A stretch of DNA of 64,000 nucleotides from Eutreptiella sp. 'Long Island Sound 2002' (lineage: Eukaryota; Euglenozoa; Euglenophyceae; Eutreptiales; Eutreptiaceae). Positions 31,240-42,705 of the stretch are shown here, piece by piece. The notes beneath the pieces were generated by a model. That model saw only the letters and a list, made by a program, of their open reading frames with translations. It was not told the origin of the DNA and ran no database searches. Each line of letters starts with the position of its first letter. The stretch's first letter is position 1. The stretch spans positions 34,459,997 to 34,523,996 of the forward strand of contig OZ038384.1 in NCBI GenBank assembly GCA_964036045.1. Direction: 5' to 3'. Made by a program: the position numbers and the translations under genes.

Positions 31240-32578
31240 CATACTCCAGGTCACACACATATTAACAGACTCGCGCAGCAGAAGGAAATTCAGGGAGCAT
31301 AGGAAGCTCCTCAATCTGTGTGCACACACTGAGGTCTGTCTGATAGACCGGAAACGTTTTCTCCAACCCTTGGAGAACCTCAGCCCCAGTAGAACAGTTT
31401 TTTACAATCTGCTTCACCTGTTTTTGCAAAAATTCCTTTTTGCATGAGCGTTTCAACAGTGAGCATTTAGTGGCCACATCCATATGGGATTGGCCAGTCA
31501 GCAAAAGAAAACCAGCAAATTCTTCTTTTCATTTGGGCAGATTTTTCGGGTCGAACACCGGCAATTCCAGCTGGATGTTCGCCTGGGCAATTGGTCTGCC
31601 ACTCTTCCCAGCCCCTGGGGTTAGGCCTGAAGGGGGGGGAGGTACACCGGCGAGGGGTGCCAGAGCTGTTAGCCCCCTCTTCTCAGTCTCTGTCACAAGC
31701 ACGTCCTGTAGTTCAGCGATAGCGACTGTCCTGGCACAAGGATGAAAAGGGCTGGGGCAAGTGAGCTTGGGTAGCAACCTTGACACTCTTGATCGTTGGA
31801 GATCCTCAGCAAGCGTGCTCAATATGGGAGAGGGTGAGGCTGGCGCTGGCTTGGGTAAGGGTTCAGTGATACCCAACTTAGCCTTGACAGCCTCAGAAAG
31901 GGCTGTCACATCTGGGTCTTCGGACCCAGACAGTAGTTTGGCCAGTAGTTCGGCCGTACGATCCAGGGCCCCATAAGTTGGCTCTGGGAGATGGGGATCT
32001 TTCACATCAGCGGGGCACACTTCAGGGCTCCTGCTAGTGATTGGCGGCTCCGGTCGCCATACTGGCCCTCTCGGTTGCCTGGGTAGAGACAGAGTGTCGG
32101 CCAAGTCTGTAGGTTGGCCAGAGTAAGGGCAGGACCCCATGTCTGTGTATGGTGGGGATCCCAAGGCTCCCAGTGGCTCCTCCCCATCTTCTTCTTTGAC
32201 GGACTTGTACTACTCCTCGTGGAGAAGATATTCGTCCATTCTCCTTCTAAATACGCCCTGTTCCTCAGGTCCTCCAGCTGCCGTAGCCGTAGACAAAGAA
32301 GCGGGGCACGCAGAACGGGAGATGGATACAGCAACCCTTCGGCGAAGGTGCTGCAGGCTGTCACCACGGGCCGCTAAGGCCTCAGTAGTTAAGGGTATTG
32401 GTATTTCTGCTCTGGGCGCTTCTTGTTCGGCCCTTCTGTGAACTGGATCTTCTTAAGACCCAGATGCAGCTCTGAGCTTGGGCTCACTCATTGAGATGGG
32501 GCCAGTATTGCCAAGTTGAACTTGTACACTCGGAATTGGCCAGGTCCTGGCAGACAGTTGTACTGATGGTGTGGACAT
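31240..32578 (-). pseudogene. Gypsy M: Gag N-terminal part
   Basis: Starts at ATG 32,578 (MSTPSVQLS), the same position relative to the PBS as in C and D. Readable blocks: MDEYLLHEE, PTYGALDRTAELLAKLLSG, ELPVFDPKNLPK, LLTGQSHMDVATKCSLLKRS and VYQTDLSVCTQIEEL. It contains TAA near 32,455 and frameshifts near 32,170, 31,530 and 31,260. It joins the C-terminal part at 7,010 once the nested insertion is removed. It is more diverged from B, C and D than they are from each other. Confidence 0.8.
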
Positions 32579-32639
32579 ATTGTTTCTGGTTTTGGCTTCT
32601 GAACTTCTCAGAGTCGGTTCGAAAGGTTATCAAGGGTTG

Positions 32640-32651
32640 CCTCTGCTACCA
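32640..32651 (-). promoter_or_regulatory. Primer-binding site, gypsy M
   Basis: TGGTAGCAGAGG on the minus strand, a 12-base match to the complement of the initiator-tRNA-Met 3' end as generally known in eukaryotes. Confidence 0.8.
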
Positions 32652-33360
32652 GAAAGATGTCCTTGATTAGTACCCTAATAGCTTTGAAGAAATCCTGCAG
32701 GTTTTGGTGTTGGAAAACCACACCAAAGCAGCAAGTAGAGCAAGAACAGGATGTGGATCGAATCAATGAATAGTTTTGAAATCCAGTGTATCACAGAAGG
32801 GCCGCAGATAGACAAAGCAGGCTTAAGTACCAAGATTCAACCACAAATGGATAAAACAAATGATTTTTAAGTGAAAACTGGCATCACTCTTGCCTCCCAA
32901 TTAGCCTCAAGCACTTCATGTGCACTCCTTTGAATGAAATGGGGTTGGTTAGGAATATGGGGCAGAGGGGGTAGGCCAGACACAGATTATGACTTGGCCA
33001 AGCAACTGAATTCAGAAACAGATAAAAGGTAGAACCACAATAAGTGGTAGAAACAGTTGAGTATAAAGGTCTTGGGGCGGGGCACCACTAGGCTTAACCA
33101 CCAAGGCCTTAGGCATGAAATGCCTACTCTATTTCAGTATAACCTCCATGAAGGAAGATACCTCCGCTCAGTTGAGTGGTAGGGGTGAATTTCATGGGGG
33201 GCTAGAGTTATAACCCTAGTTACTTTGAGAAAGTGTACTAAAAGCTTCAAAAGAGAGATAAAAATACTTAAGTAACTCTTAGCATCAACAAATGGGTTTC
33301 AAGGGGGCTTGGCCTGGATCAAGCCCTCCAAGAAAGACATGGCAGTGCCTTTTTCATACT
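32652..33360 (-). repeat. 5' LTR of gypsy M
   Basis: 709 bp on the minus strand, from AGTATGAAAAAGGCACTGCC to ACATCTTTCT. It aligns with the other LTRs throughout and defines the LTR limits for the family. Confidence 0.85.
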
Positions 33361-34819
33361 GTTAGTGTCAGTTGTACTCGCCCTGTCAGGGAGTATAGCC
33401 GCCCAGGCTGAGATTCAGCAGAATTCCAGAGGGTGGATTGAAAAAGATATTCCCCCTGCTTCGGCGCCAACAAGGGGCAACCCACTGCTCCAGTGGCCAT
33501 GTTTGTAAGCCTGCGACACAGAGGTATCCAGCCAGGTTCCTGACAGTGCTGAGATCTTTTTTTCCAAGGTAGCCTGGGACCACAGATCTCAGCATGTTTC
33601 CCTCAGGCTGACTCGCCGTGATTCATCCAGGTAGTCAGCCACTGGCGATTCATGGGATAGCAGCCGGCCCGGGTGTACCACCGGCTGCACCGCCCAGCCT
33701 GTTGTTTCTGCTCATTTCTACTGGAGTACATTGGGCCGCCCAGCTGCCCCTTTGCTACAGCGTTGACAGCCACAGTAATCAACTTTGAGAGCCTGCAATG
33801 CAGAGTGATCCGGCAGGGTTCCCTTCAGTGCTTGGATTTTCTCAGGCAAGCTGGGGACCACATATCTCAACATGTTTGGCTCAGGTCAACGTGCCATAAT
33901 TCATTCCGTCAGTCAGCCACTTGCAGTTGCATGGGGTTCCTGCCTGTTTAAAAACATTGTTACACTTCACAGCACCTTCTCAGGCAGGCCTGGGGCCGCC
34001 ACCTTCAGCCAGTGACTTGCCTGTTTCCCACAATGTTTCCCTGATCAGTGCCACATCTGGACCCAGTAGTTGCAATCCACTGGGTTTGAGGAAGGAACCG
34101 CCAGGTGGCAGCCGGAACACGTGGCTGGAAGTCCGTAGGCTAAATTGCTGTAACTAGGGGCAGGCAGATTCCGACAAACTGTTTGGACCCCTTTGGGATG
34201 TCCAGCTGGCTACTCCCTCCGTCGGCAGCCCCAGGGGTCCCAGATGTGACTGTCAGGCCTACTCGGCCACCTGTGCAATGGTTCAAACTAATGGGCTCCC
34301 ATCATACTACCAACGCCATTGGCAAACAACAGGCCACCGCGCAGACAAAAACTCACAGGCACGAGACACTGGCCACAGCCAACAGTCCGACAGTCCATAA
34401 GCAGGCCCCCTCATCTCATCCCCCATGTGAACCGGCCGCCCCTGTCAACTATGCACCCCATGTGCAACAGCAGGCGCTTCCCTGGAAATCCCACGCCAGC
34501 TACTGGTCTGTGCCAGTGTTGCCGATTGCTAGGTCTTAGTTAACACACACCGGCAGCCCCCCCCCCCCCCCCCCCCCAGACAAGCAGTGCCACCAACCAC
34601 AGCCCGGACCCCAAGGACCAGCCGGTTTCCGTTCTCACAACCGTCCTCTCCATGTACCCTCAACCCACCGTCATCTTCCTGATCTCAACCTAAGTGCCGG
34701 TTCCTCCCTGTTGCGCCTGTTTAACCTTGTATGGTCGCTCCACCCGAGTTATCACCTATGGTCCAACGTCTCTTCTTTGAAGCGACCCGGAACCGGTATC
34801 AAGCGCTCTGTACGTATGC
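33361..34819 (+). other. Noncoding 5' region of element E with diverged tandem repeat
   Basis: No gene seen. A unit of about 275 bp recurs: 33,480-33,660 and 33,755-33,935 share AGTGCT-GA-TTT, CCTGGGACCACA/CTGGGGACCACA, CTCA-CATGTTT-CTCAGG and GTCAGCCACT. A weaker third piece follows near 33,970. A run of about 19 C lies at 34,558-34,577. Parts may be the 5' LTR of E. Confidence 0.5.
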
Positions 34820-35835
34820 ATGTTTATATCGGAAAGCAGCCCATGGACAAGTGGTGAGAACTTCATGCATTCATTCAGGGGCGACCCACCGCTGGTGGAC
34901 GCCCTATGCATCATGACATCCCTCTTGGCTGGCTTGTGCCATCAGGTGAAGGATCCCCACTTGGTACAGCCAGAAAAGCATTCAGCATGGTTCGAAGTGC
35001 CAACACCTGGTGAGCCCCTCAGGTTGCACCTGAGGGTCCCGGCAGCTGGTACAGACTGGGACCAGACCAAAGAGGCGATGGTCGACGAAACCCTTTCCTC
35101 CCCTTTTCCTACCCCCCCTGTACCTCCTTCCCCTGATATTTGGCAAGAGCCGTCCGATCAAGGTCCTGCCGCCCAGTTGCAAGTCTCTGGGGACTTCACC
35201 AAGATGATCGCGGTCTTTGCCGAGGGTTGGCTGGACATTGGCGGGCGCGTGACTCAGGAGTCCGGTAGATTGATGTCCACGATCAGGATTTCGAGTCCTG
35301 TTCGGCTGATGAAGGTTCCTTGGGTTTCGATCCACCTGATGAGTTCATGGGCCGGTTCGGAGGCTCACGGGACCACGGGGGTGTGGAGTTTGGTGCCATG
35401 AACATTAGTGTCATGGACCTGCAGGACCCACAGGACAAAGCCCCCATGGCAAATCCAACCGCCACCAGGGTTTCCCAGGATATCCTGCCGATACGACCCC
35501 CACAGTCCGCTGGGATACCGCGGAAACTGGAGCCGCCAGGCGTATTCAAGCATGAAAGATACGACCTGCGCCCGCTATGGCGCGAAAAGTTCTGTGAATG
35601 GGCTGTAAGAGCTTTGGGGACTACCGAGGCCCTCCAGCCCACACTCAGCCCCTTTGACTGCCTCAGGACTGTGAGTGGAGTGCGTGAGAAGGGTCGACAG
35701 TGGCGTGAGTGGGGTCAGGGACGTGGCAGGAGAAGAGTGAGGAAGCGAAACTGGACTGGACTATCACCCCCCCGTAAGACCAAGAAGGCACTGAAAGGGT
35801 ACATGTGCACTTGGGGAGGGGAGCAACAATCCTAG
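34820..35835 (+). pseudogene. Element E: Gag-like region
   Basis: Two overlapping frames (34,820-35,401 and 35,320-35,835). The second contains a highly basic stretch (GQGRGRRRVRKRNW) and joins in frame to the downstream polyprotein, interrupted by TAG at 35,833-35,835. No zinc knuckle is visible. Calling it Gag rests only on position before RT. Confidence 0.4.
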
Positions 35836-37212
35836 GTTTTGTTCCCGCCAGCTCGTGAGCTGCTGGAAACGATGCAAAAGGTCATACGGGAAGGGGGTAA
35901 GGGGGTTATAGTGGTACCAGTCCGAGAGAGAGAGAGGTTGTTTTGGAGCTTAGGGGGGATTGCAGTTGATTGGTGGGACATACCGAAAGGGGAGAGTATA
36001 TTTTGGGATGGGAAGGGTAAAATGCTTTCTCAGGAGGGTCACCTGCAGTACCGGGCTGTACGTTTCGATGCACTTGGTATTGAGCAAGAGGGACTGAACC
36101 AGACCAGCTGAAAACAGCCCTTGGGTGATCCTGACTTCAAAGAGGTCCTTCGTCAGGGAGCCTGGCGTCCTGAGGGTACCACTGCAGCCCCGGGTCTCAG
36201 CAAGAGGCCCGTGGGCATGAAGCGTCAGAACTGGAATGTCCTGGCACTGAAGAGGGCCAAGGAAGCGTATGGCCTCGCTGACTCGCCCGACATTGATTTG
36301 ATTTATCCTGCATTCCACAAGCCCAGCTCACAGGACGACAGAAATAACCCCAATTGGCAAACGGAAGTGGAGTCATTGTCCTGGGACAGCCCTGCTGCCA
36401 GCAAACTCACTCTGAATCACCTCGAGAAGGTAGAGGCCTCCGTCTCCAGCAAGAAAGTGGTAGATTGGATGATTGACCCTGTTGGCACTGAGACTGCCAA
36501 TTGGGTCGATCACAGGACCTCCCCCCAGCAACTCTGCCACTCAAGAACTCGGGCAGTGCGTTCGGTCCTAGAGGCCGCTGCCAAAGAGAACTCTGACCCC
36601 CATCTTCAGAAGATGGTGGAGTCGTACCGCAAAAAGCTCCTTGATGAATTCAAGGACACGGTTTTCAATTCAGAGCGGAATATTATTAGGGGGAGATCAA
36701 AGCCAATACCAACAAGAGGGGACCTGAAGGGTGGGTCAACCTGGAGCTGAAAGAGGGCTCAAAACCTAGTATTCAGCCCCATCCGAGCAGTAGGTCTGCG
36801 GGAAGAGGTGCTGAAAGAAAAGGTCCCAGGTTTTGAGAAATGAGGGTGGATTGAGGGATCCAAAAGCCCTTGGGTGGCACGTGGGTTTTCAGTGCCGAAA
36901 ACTGGGGTACACAAGTGGAGGTTGGTCATTGATTATCGGTATTTGAATTCATGTCTCGAGGGACATGAATTTTCCCTACCGCTCATTGAGGACCTCCTTC
37001 AGCGACAGCATGGGAACCATCTCTGGACGATCCTCGACCTTGAGGATGGGTTCCACCAGATGCCCCTCACGGAGGACAGTCTTCCGCTGACGGCTTTCTG
37101 TACCCCTTGGGGAGTGTATCAGTGGAACGTCCTGCCCATGGGGGTGAAGGTGGGACCACAGGTCTACCAGAGAATGGTCACGCACTGCATGAGGCACCTG
37201 CCTTCCTTGGTA
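35836..37212 (+). pseudogene. Element E: polyprotein with NPPF-domain tail and RT, three in-frame TGA
   Basis: One frame, the same as 35,320-35,835, runs to the break at 37,212 with TGA at 36,109, 36,748 and 36,841. First comes KVIREGGKGVIVVPV...DIPKGESIFW, which resembles the second half of the methyltransferase-like domain of A-D type elements. A long unassigned linker follows. RT then starts: GWIEGSKSPWVARGF, WRLVIDYRYLN, TILDLEDGFHQMPL (motif A) and YQWNVLPMGVKVGPQVYQRM (motif B). The catalytic DD box lies beyond the cut. The TGA before GWIEG could derive from CGA by one transition. Confidence 0.75.
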
Positions 37213-39100
37213 AGAGCGGCACTCACACGCTGTGTCGCTTTCCCTGTGCCCCAATTCACCCTTGTTCTCTCTTCACAGGTGAGAAAAGAAAGTGCTTGCT
37301 CGTGTTCGTGTTGCCGTAGCGTTTAAGTAGGGTTGCTTAAAACGCTTAGGCTTGTTTTGCGCTGTGCAATGCGCCACTCTCTCTCCTCTTTCAGCAGGAA
37401 ACAAGACAAGGAAAGCATGCATGACACACAGTGCAATAATCGCTTAGGGTGGTTTATAATTCCCCAAACGTTTGTTTAAGCGCGTAAGGTTGTTTTGCGC
37501 TTGTGTTTTCCTCGGCATTCACACGATGCGTGGTGAGTAAGGTAGGTAAGTCCAGGAGGAGCTCACCTCCTGGTGGAGTCACGCTTTGATTGGTTATGTT
37601 GAGTAAGATTAGGTAAGAGCAGGAGGAAATGGATAAATTGTGCATACCTGTGCATGCATATGGCGCATCAAAGGGTAGGCCTTGCGTATTGCGCACAGTA
37701 AAACTCTTGTTTAGGCTACCCAGGGGCTCCACCCAACGTCCTATAAGAGAACGAGTGAAGCTCCTTAAGCTTGCTTGCTTGTACTGAGGTTCAGGAACAG
37801 CGTATTATAGGGCAGCCTGAGAAGCGTATAATACGTGGAGGCTGTCTTGGTTCCTCAGTCTTGAACCTCAGTCATTGGCCTTTGCTTTACAGGTGGGAAG
37901 GTAAGGGCGATTGGTGCAGTCCCATTGAGCAGTGCTAAAATATGCTGCGCAGGTCACGCAAACAAATAACTGCAGTGAGTGCAGTCCGACTTCAAGGCCA
38001 TCCACACTGTGCAGGCACACTGAGCACCTCTTCCCTCCAAGCCCTGACAGGGAAACGCCTAGTGGCGTCCCTGTTAGGGCACAGTCGCTTAGTAGCGCTG
38101 TGTACTCTTGCTTTCTCACAGGGGGGTCAATGGGACCCGAGACTTCATTGACATCAACTCCCAGTAGAGTGTGTAGGTGTTAGGGTCAGCGGGCCTGGCC
38201 GCTGTTGAGTGCAAGTGATGAGTGCTCACCCTGCCTTCGAAGGCTGGTGCTGGCGTTAGTGAGTGTAATGTAGTGGTGTCTCCTGTCCCGTGTGCTTTTC
38301 TACGTGGGCAGGGGAGTGCGTTAGCTTTTGGCCTTTAGCAAAAATGGGCGTTTTGTATGCCCTTAGCACACTTGGCCACCCCTCCCCTCTAGTAGGTAGG
38401 GCTCTTGCCGTCTTCCCCCAAGGAGAGGCGCCAGCACAGAAATTGGGCGCCATAGGAGTGGTAATAGTAACGGACTAGGACCTTCGGTCCGACATCAGCG
38501 AAGCCCGGTCTCCGGGAGACACGCCGGGGAGAGAATTGAGACACACACAGACATACGTAGCACACTTAGGGGTATGGTAAACCCTGTAAGGAAGGGTAGA
38601 ACCCCATGGATCTGAACCAGTCAGGGGTCGTAACTGTGGGCTCGCTTGTCCCCAAGGAGGGAAGGCACACCTTGCCTCATAACACCTTGCTTGTCATTCC
38701 CCCCTGGTGTAGTAAGCCATCGTTCTTTGTTGGCTCCCCAAGGTCATTACATCAGGGCAGTCCCCATGCAACACATGGTCAACAAGGCATACACTCGCTG
38801 GGTGGCTGCAAACCTGATAAGCGGCCACCTGGTCCACGCTGGAACCCATAGGCATGGGACTGCAGGGCACAGACAGGGTCAGTGCAGTGCTCAGTAAGCA
38901 GTGGTCTGTGAAAAACCAATGGCCTTCGGCGGGGGAGTGGTTGTCACGGGGGGCTAACGGTCCTGTCCTGTGATGTAATCCGGGGCATCTGTGAGAACTG
39001 CTCTTACACCCATACACAGGCATGTCTGCACAAGAGTGCTTACTGCACCTGTAAGGTTAGCTCACAGCCAGCAGACTGACACAGGGAAATTAGTTTTTCT
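37213..39100 (-). other. Noncoding 3' region of gypsy D (truncated)
   Basis: Matches C from 27,725 to about 29,550 in the opposite orientation, including the PPT-like AGGGGGGAAT near 38,710-38,720 and the hairpins (37,675-37,837). No gene beyond chance short frames. Confidence 0.7.
37675..37837 (-). other. Conserved hairpin cluster, copy D version
   Basis: Read on the minus strand. Hairpin 1 GTATTATA/TATAATAC spans 37,802-37,837. Hairpin 2 spans 37,726-37,761: arms GCTTCACTC and GGGTGGAGC pair fully with two G.U pairs, and inner GTTCT pairs AGGAC with one G.U. Hairpin 3 near 37,680-37,700 keeps most pairs. The substitutions relative to C turn G-C or A-U into G.U, as RNA structure would tolerate. 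Confidence 0.6.
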
Positions 39101-41255
39101 TTTTACGCTGGGACAGAGTCTCAGCACGGGTTAGTAGCTGCCCCTCGTTGTTCTCAACGAGGTAGGAGCGGAAGATGGGGTGGATACTCCCATCTGGTTG
39201 TAGGAAGACTGACATAGGTTCCCAGGTCGCCTCAGATAACCCATAGCCATCCCACAGGGTTAGGAACTTCTAGCCCTGTTTATACTCGTGGCGAGCAATA
39301 CCTGCGCCCACGTAGTAACCATCGACTGCCATCTCATCGGCAGAAATCTCTTCGAGTTTGTCTGCCTCCTCTGGGCTGGCAGCGTTCTCTAGGTTAATAC
39401 GCTCCACCTCACTGTCGCTGAGGCGCCACTCATCCCAGCACAAATCGTCAGGGGAGTGATAGTGCCTCAACTGTTTAGGTGCACACAGCAGTTCACCACC
39501 TAGACGTGGACTGCACCTGACATGGATCCTGGATCCATCCATCCTGATGATACGATAGGGTCCAAAATAAGGGTCCTGTAGACAGTTACGTGGCCACGAG
39601 GGTAGGCGTAAATGGTGAACCAAAACAAGGTCACCAATCTTGAAGCTGGCAGGTCGCCATAGGCGATTCTGCCGGCTCAGTTCACAGTCTTGGATGTGTC
39701 TCAGGTTAGTCCCAGCCTGGTTAGCCATAGACTGTTTGTGTTCCAGCAAATCCCCCACAGGGCTCTTGAAGTCCTCAGGAAAAGGGGTTTTGAAGAACCA
39801 AGCAGGTCGCCCTCCATGAAACAGTTCTTGGGGGGCAAAACCCGTAGAAGAGCTCCGCTGTGAGTTCATGGTCAGTACTGCCCAGGGCACTAGACGTACC
39901 CAGTCTTTGGTACGCTCCTGTTTCATCAGGATTCCTAGGTTTTGCTGCACCACACGGTTCTGTCTCTCACAAAGAGGGTTAGACGTGTGGGTATTGAGGG
40001 CATTTAACACTCGTTTGTACCACCCAGTGTCACTGCGGGTGTGTACTTTCTCATCAGAGTGCACCTGCTTAGGTGCCCCAAAGGGTTCGATCCATTGTTC
40101 GACCAACATTTTCACAGTCTGCTCACCTGTGATTTTTTTATTGCAAGGCAACACACGGGTGAGGCGAGATAGGCCACAGGTGACAAACAGGCAACTATCA
40201 TAGCCGCCGAAGCGTGGCAGGCCGTGTATGAAGTCCACATAGAGAAAAGAGTTTGCACAATAGGGTATGGGTAAGCTGGAAATCAGTCCCCTATCCCTAC
40301 TGTCGCTCTGTTTGCTGGCATGACAGCCACAAGCATCCACAATGGTTTGCATACGAGACCTCAGTTCAGTCAGGGTTAGACTAGAGTAGAAACACTCATG
40401 GAAGAAGTCCACTGAGCGATTAGCGCCAATGTGACCCGAACTGAGATGGGACCACTGTAGGCACCCATCCAGTCGTGCCTCAGGCAAAACAATACGGTCC
40501 TCGTAGAAGAGGTACTGCTTGTTTTTATACCACTGATGCCCGTCAATGACACGGGGTTCGAGACCAGTGCCGAGGGTTTGGAGAATTTGTTTACACTCTG
40601 ACTGATAGTCGGTTAGGCTCCACACCTCCAGGATTCCAGCAGTGCGCATGGACAGGTCAAATTGGACACCCATACGCTGGATAGCCTCTTTGGCGAGCGC
40701 CTCTGAGCTCTCACCTATAAGCGCATCGAAGTTATTGCGCGATATATAGTCAGACAGTTCATTTTTTATACCGGGGATATGATGAACTGTCAGCCTCAAC
40801 TGGCTCAGGTAAGCCCACCACCGCTTTATTTTTGCTTTCTCTGGTGGTGGGCCCTTCTGAAAAGACTTCACAGGTCCCTGGTCACAGAGCCAGACAATGG
40901 GGTTGGATCCCAGGAGTCGGGTTTGGGACGAAGGCACCAACATACCCGCCAGGAGTTCCTGGTCATAGGTGTTGTAATTGGAACGCGCTTGGTTCCATTT
41001 CCCATTCCAGTGTCCCAGTGGCACCAGCCGCCACTCAATGGTAGGATAGTCATGTTTCAAGGAACCATCACGGTTCAGTCGACTAGTACCATAATGACAG
41101 TGGGTTAGTTCAGCGGGGTTAAGCTCCTGCCATTGGTAGATCCTTCCATCCCCCCCTACATCACTGGCATCAGTGATCAGGACTATCTCGCCCTTAGGGC
41201 GGGGTAACCCAGGCAGTTGGAGGAGGCAATTTTCTTCTTCAACTCCTGGAAACAC
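39101..41255 (-). pseudogene. Gypsy D: RNase H, integrase, GPY module, chromodomain
   Basis: A 661-codon frame (41,255 to 39,270) carries RNase H (ITDASDVGGDG, YDQELLAGM, WLCDQGPV, SDYISR), the integrase zinc module (SSGHIGANRS, CGCHASK), D,D,E core (YVDFIHGLP, HSDEKVHTRS, NPLCERQ), DPYFGPYRI and the chromodomain beginning. Residues VEVTPGVP seen in C are missing before HTSNP, a short in-frame loss. The frame stops at TAG 39,270-39,272 in the chromodomain, as in C. Downstream SEATWEPM is intact to about 39,100. A one-base loss near 41,207 separates it from RT. Most complete pol half in the window. Confidence 0.88.
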
Positions 41256-42667
41256 TCCTCCTCTCTGGCGGACAATCTCCGGGGAGTAGTTTTCTTGATT
41301 AGGTCAGTGAGGAGGGCAGAGGTGTAGGTAAAATTGTGGATGTGACGCCTATAGAAGTTACAGGCCCCCACAAAACTCCTCACGTCGTGTAGACCCTTCT
41401 TAGGGTAATCGCAAATCTGCATGTCCTGTAGGGGCTGCATCTTAGACGCAGCTTGTTTCCACCAGCCATACCGCTCGTGGAAACCCAAATATTCCATCTT
41501 CCCTTTCATAAACTCACATCTTTCGAGTTTCATTCGGAGATGGTTTTCTTGACAAACAATGAAAAATTCACGGAGGAGAAGGACATGGTCCTCTTGGGTA
41601 TTAGTACCCAAACTCACGTCGTCGATGTGGGCCTCCATTTCTGAACCCCGAGAAATCAACTCCTGTACTAGAGGTCTGTGCCTCAGTATGTACAAACTTT
41701 TGTTCATTAGCTCCTGGAAGAGCGCTGGGGCATTAGCCACCCCGAGAAAGATGACCTTCCACTTCAACACAGGACCCTTAGGGGCTATAAAGGCCAGCAG
41801 CTCCTGAGCTGCGGCGGTTGGGTCTACCTGCCAGAAACCACTGCGTTTGTCCATTTTGGTCTTGTACCTGCATTTGGCAATACGCTCCAGGGTATTTCCC
41901 ATGTTAGGAATACTCCCTGAGTGGTTCTGGGCTTTCTTGTTGACCTCACCATAGTCAACAACCAGTCGTAGGGCAGTCGACCCTGGTTTAGCAACCAGGA
42001 AACAGCGACTGCAGTGATGGGGGTAGTCCCCCTTCTTATATTTCTCCACGAGGCCAGCATCAATACATTCCTCGGTCTGGCGCTCGATTTCTTCAACCTG
42101 TTTCTGTGGAGCGGGATGGGGACGACGTCTCACTCGCGTTCTTTCAAATTCAGGTTTCAGTTTCAGGTCCATCTGGACCAGTTTTTTACAAAAGAGGGTG
42201 GGCGGCAAGGCGCCGAACACCTCCTCATAGGTTAGCAGCAGTTTCTTCAGGCGGGGGTCAAGGTTAAGACTCTCGATTTGCTGCAGGAAATCCTCCTCAG
42301 CATGGAGGTTGCTCTTTCCAAGTTCTTTCTTTTTCTGCAGATCAGCAGTTTCGGCAGGTACAGAACCATCGTCCCACTCAGGGGAACATTGCTGCCCATG
42401 GTGCAAAGAATACACTAGCGGTATCTCAGGATCGGGCAGCGTATAGGAATCATCGTCCTCCTCAGCCCAGATGGAGGACTTCCAGGTCTGTCTGAGGTAT
42501 TGCAGCCGTTCTTGGCGCTCAATACCTTCGGCCTTCAGGTACAACAGCCGTCGGAGTTCCTGAGTGTCATGCTCAGATAGTGGCATGTTATTAGAAGCAG
42601 GCCGCACTAGAGCATCAGGGCTCCAGGCCACGGGTTCACCTGTGTGCATAGGCCGCATGTGTAGCAC
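41183..42667 (-). pseudogene. Gypsy D: reverse transcriptase
   Basis: 494 codons: a Glu/Asp-rich linker, then DGLVEKYKKGDY-type N-terminus, VVDYGEVNKK, KMDKRSGFWQVD (motif A), VANAPALFQELM (motif B), AHIDDVSLGT (catalytic DD), DVRSFVGACNFYRRHI (thumb). All RT motifs are present without a stop. It is separated from RNase H by a one-base deletion and from the upstream NPPF domain by another near 42,705, where GTAGACTAG replaces B's GTAGATCTAG. It keeps the linker that C lost. Confidence 0.88.
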
Positions 42668-42705
42668 TGGTTTCCCAACAGGGGAAGTGGGCTCTGAGGT
42701 TGATT

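Larger units (their letters stand above)
31240..33360 (-). mobile_element. Ty3/gypsy copy M, right fragment (LTR, PBS, Gag N-terminus)
   Basis: Continuation of M on the far side of the nested insertion. On the minus strand the order is LTR, PBS, gag, as expected for its 5' end. The LTR start borders E sequence at 33,361. Confidence 0.85.
33361..37212 (+). mobile_element. Gypsy-like element E, 5' region to RT
   Basis: A second gypsy-like family, unlike A-D in sequence. A 1.4-kb noncoding leader or LTR region is followed by a polyprotein frame ending in RT, cut at 37,212 by copy D. No LTR pair can be seen because only one end is present. Confidence 0.65.
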
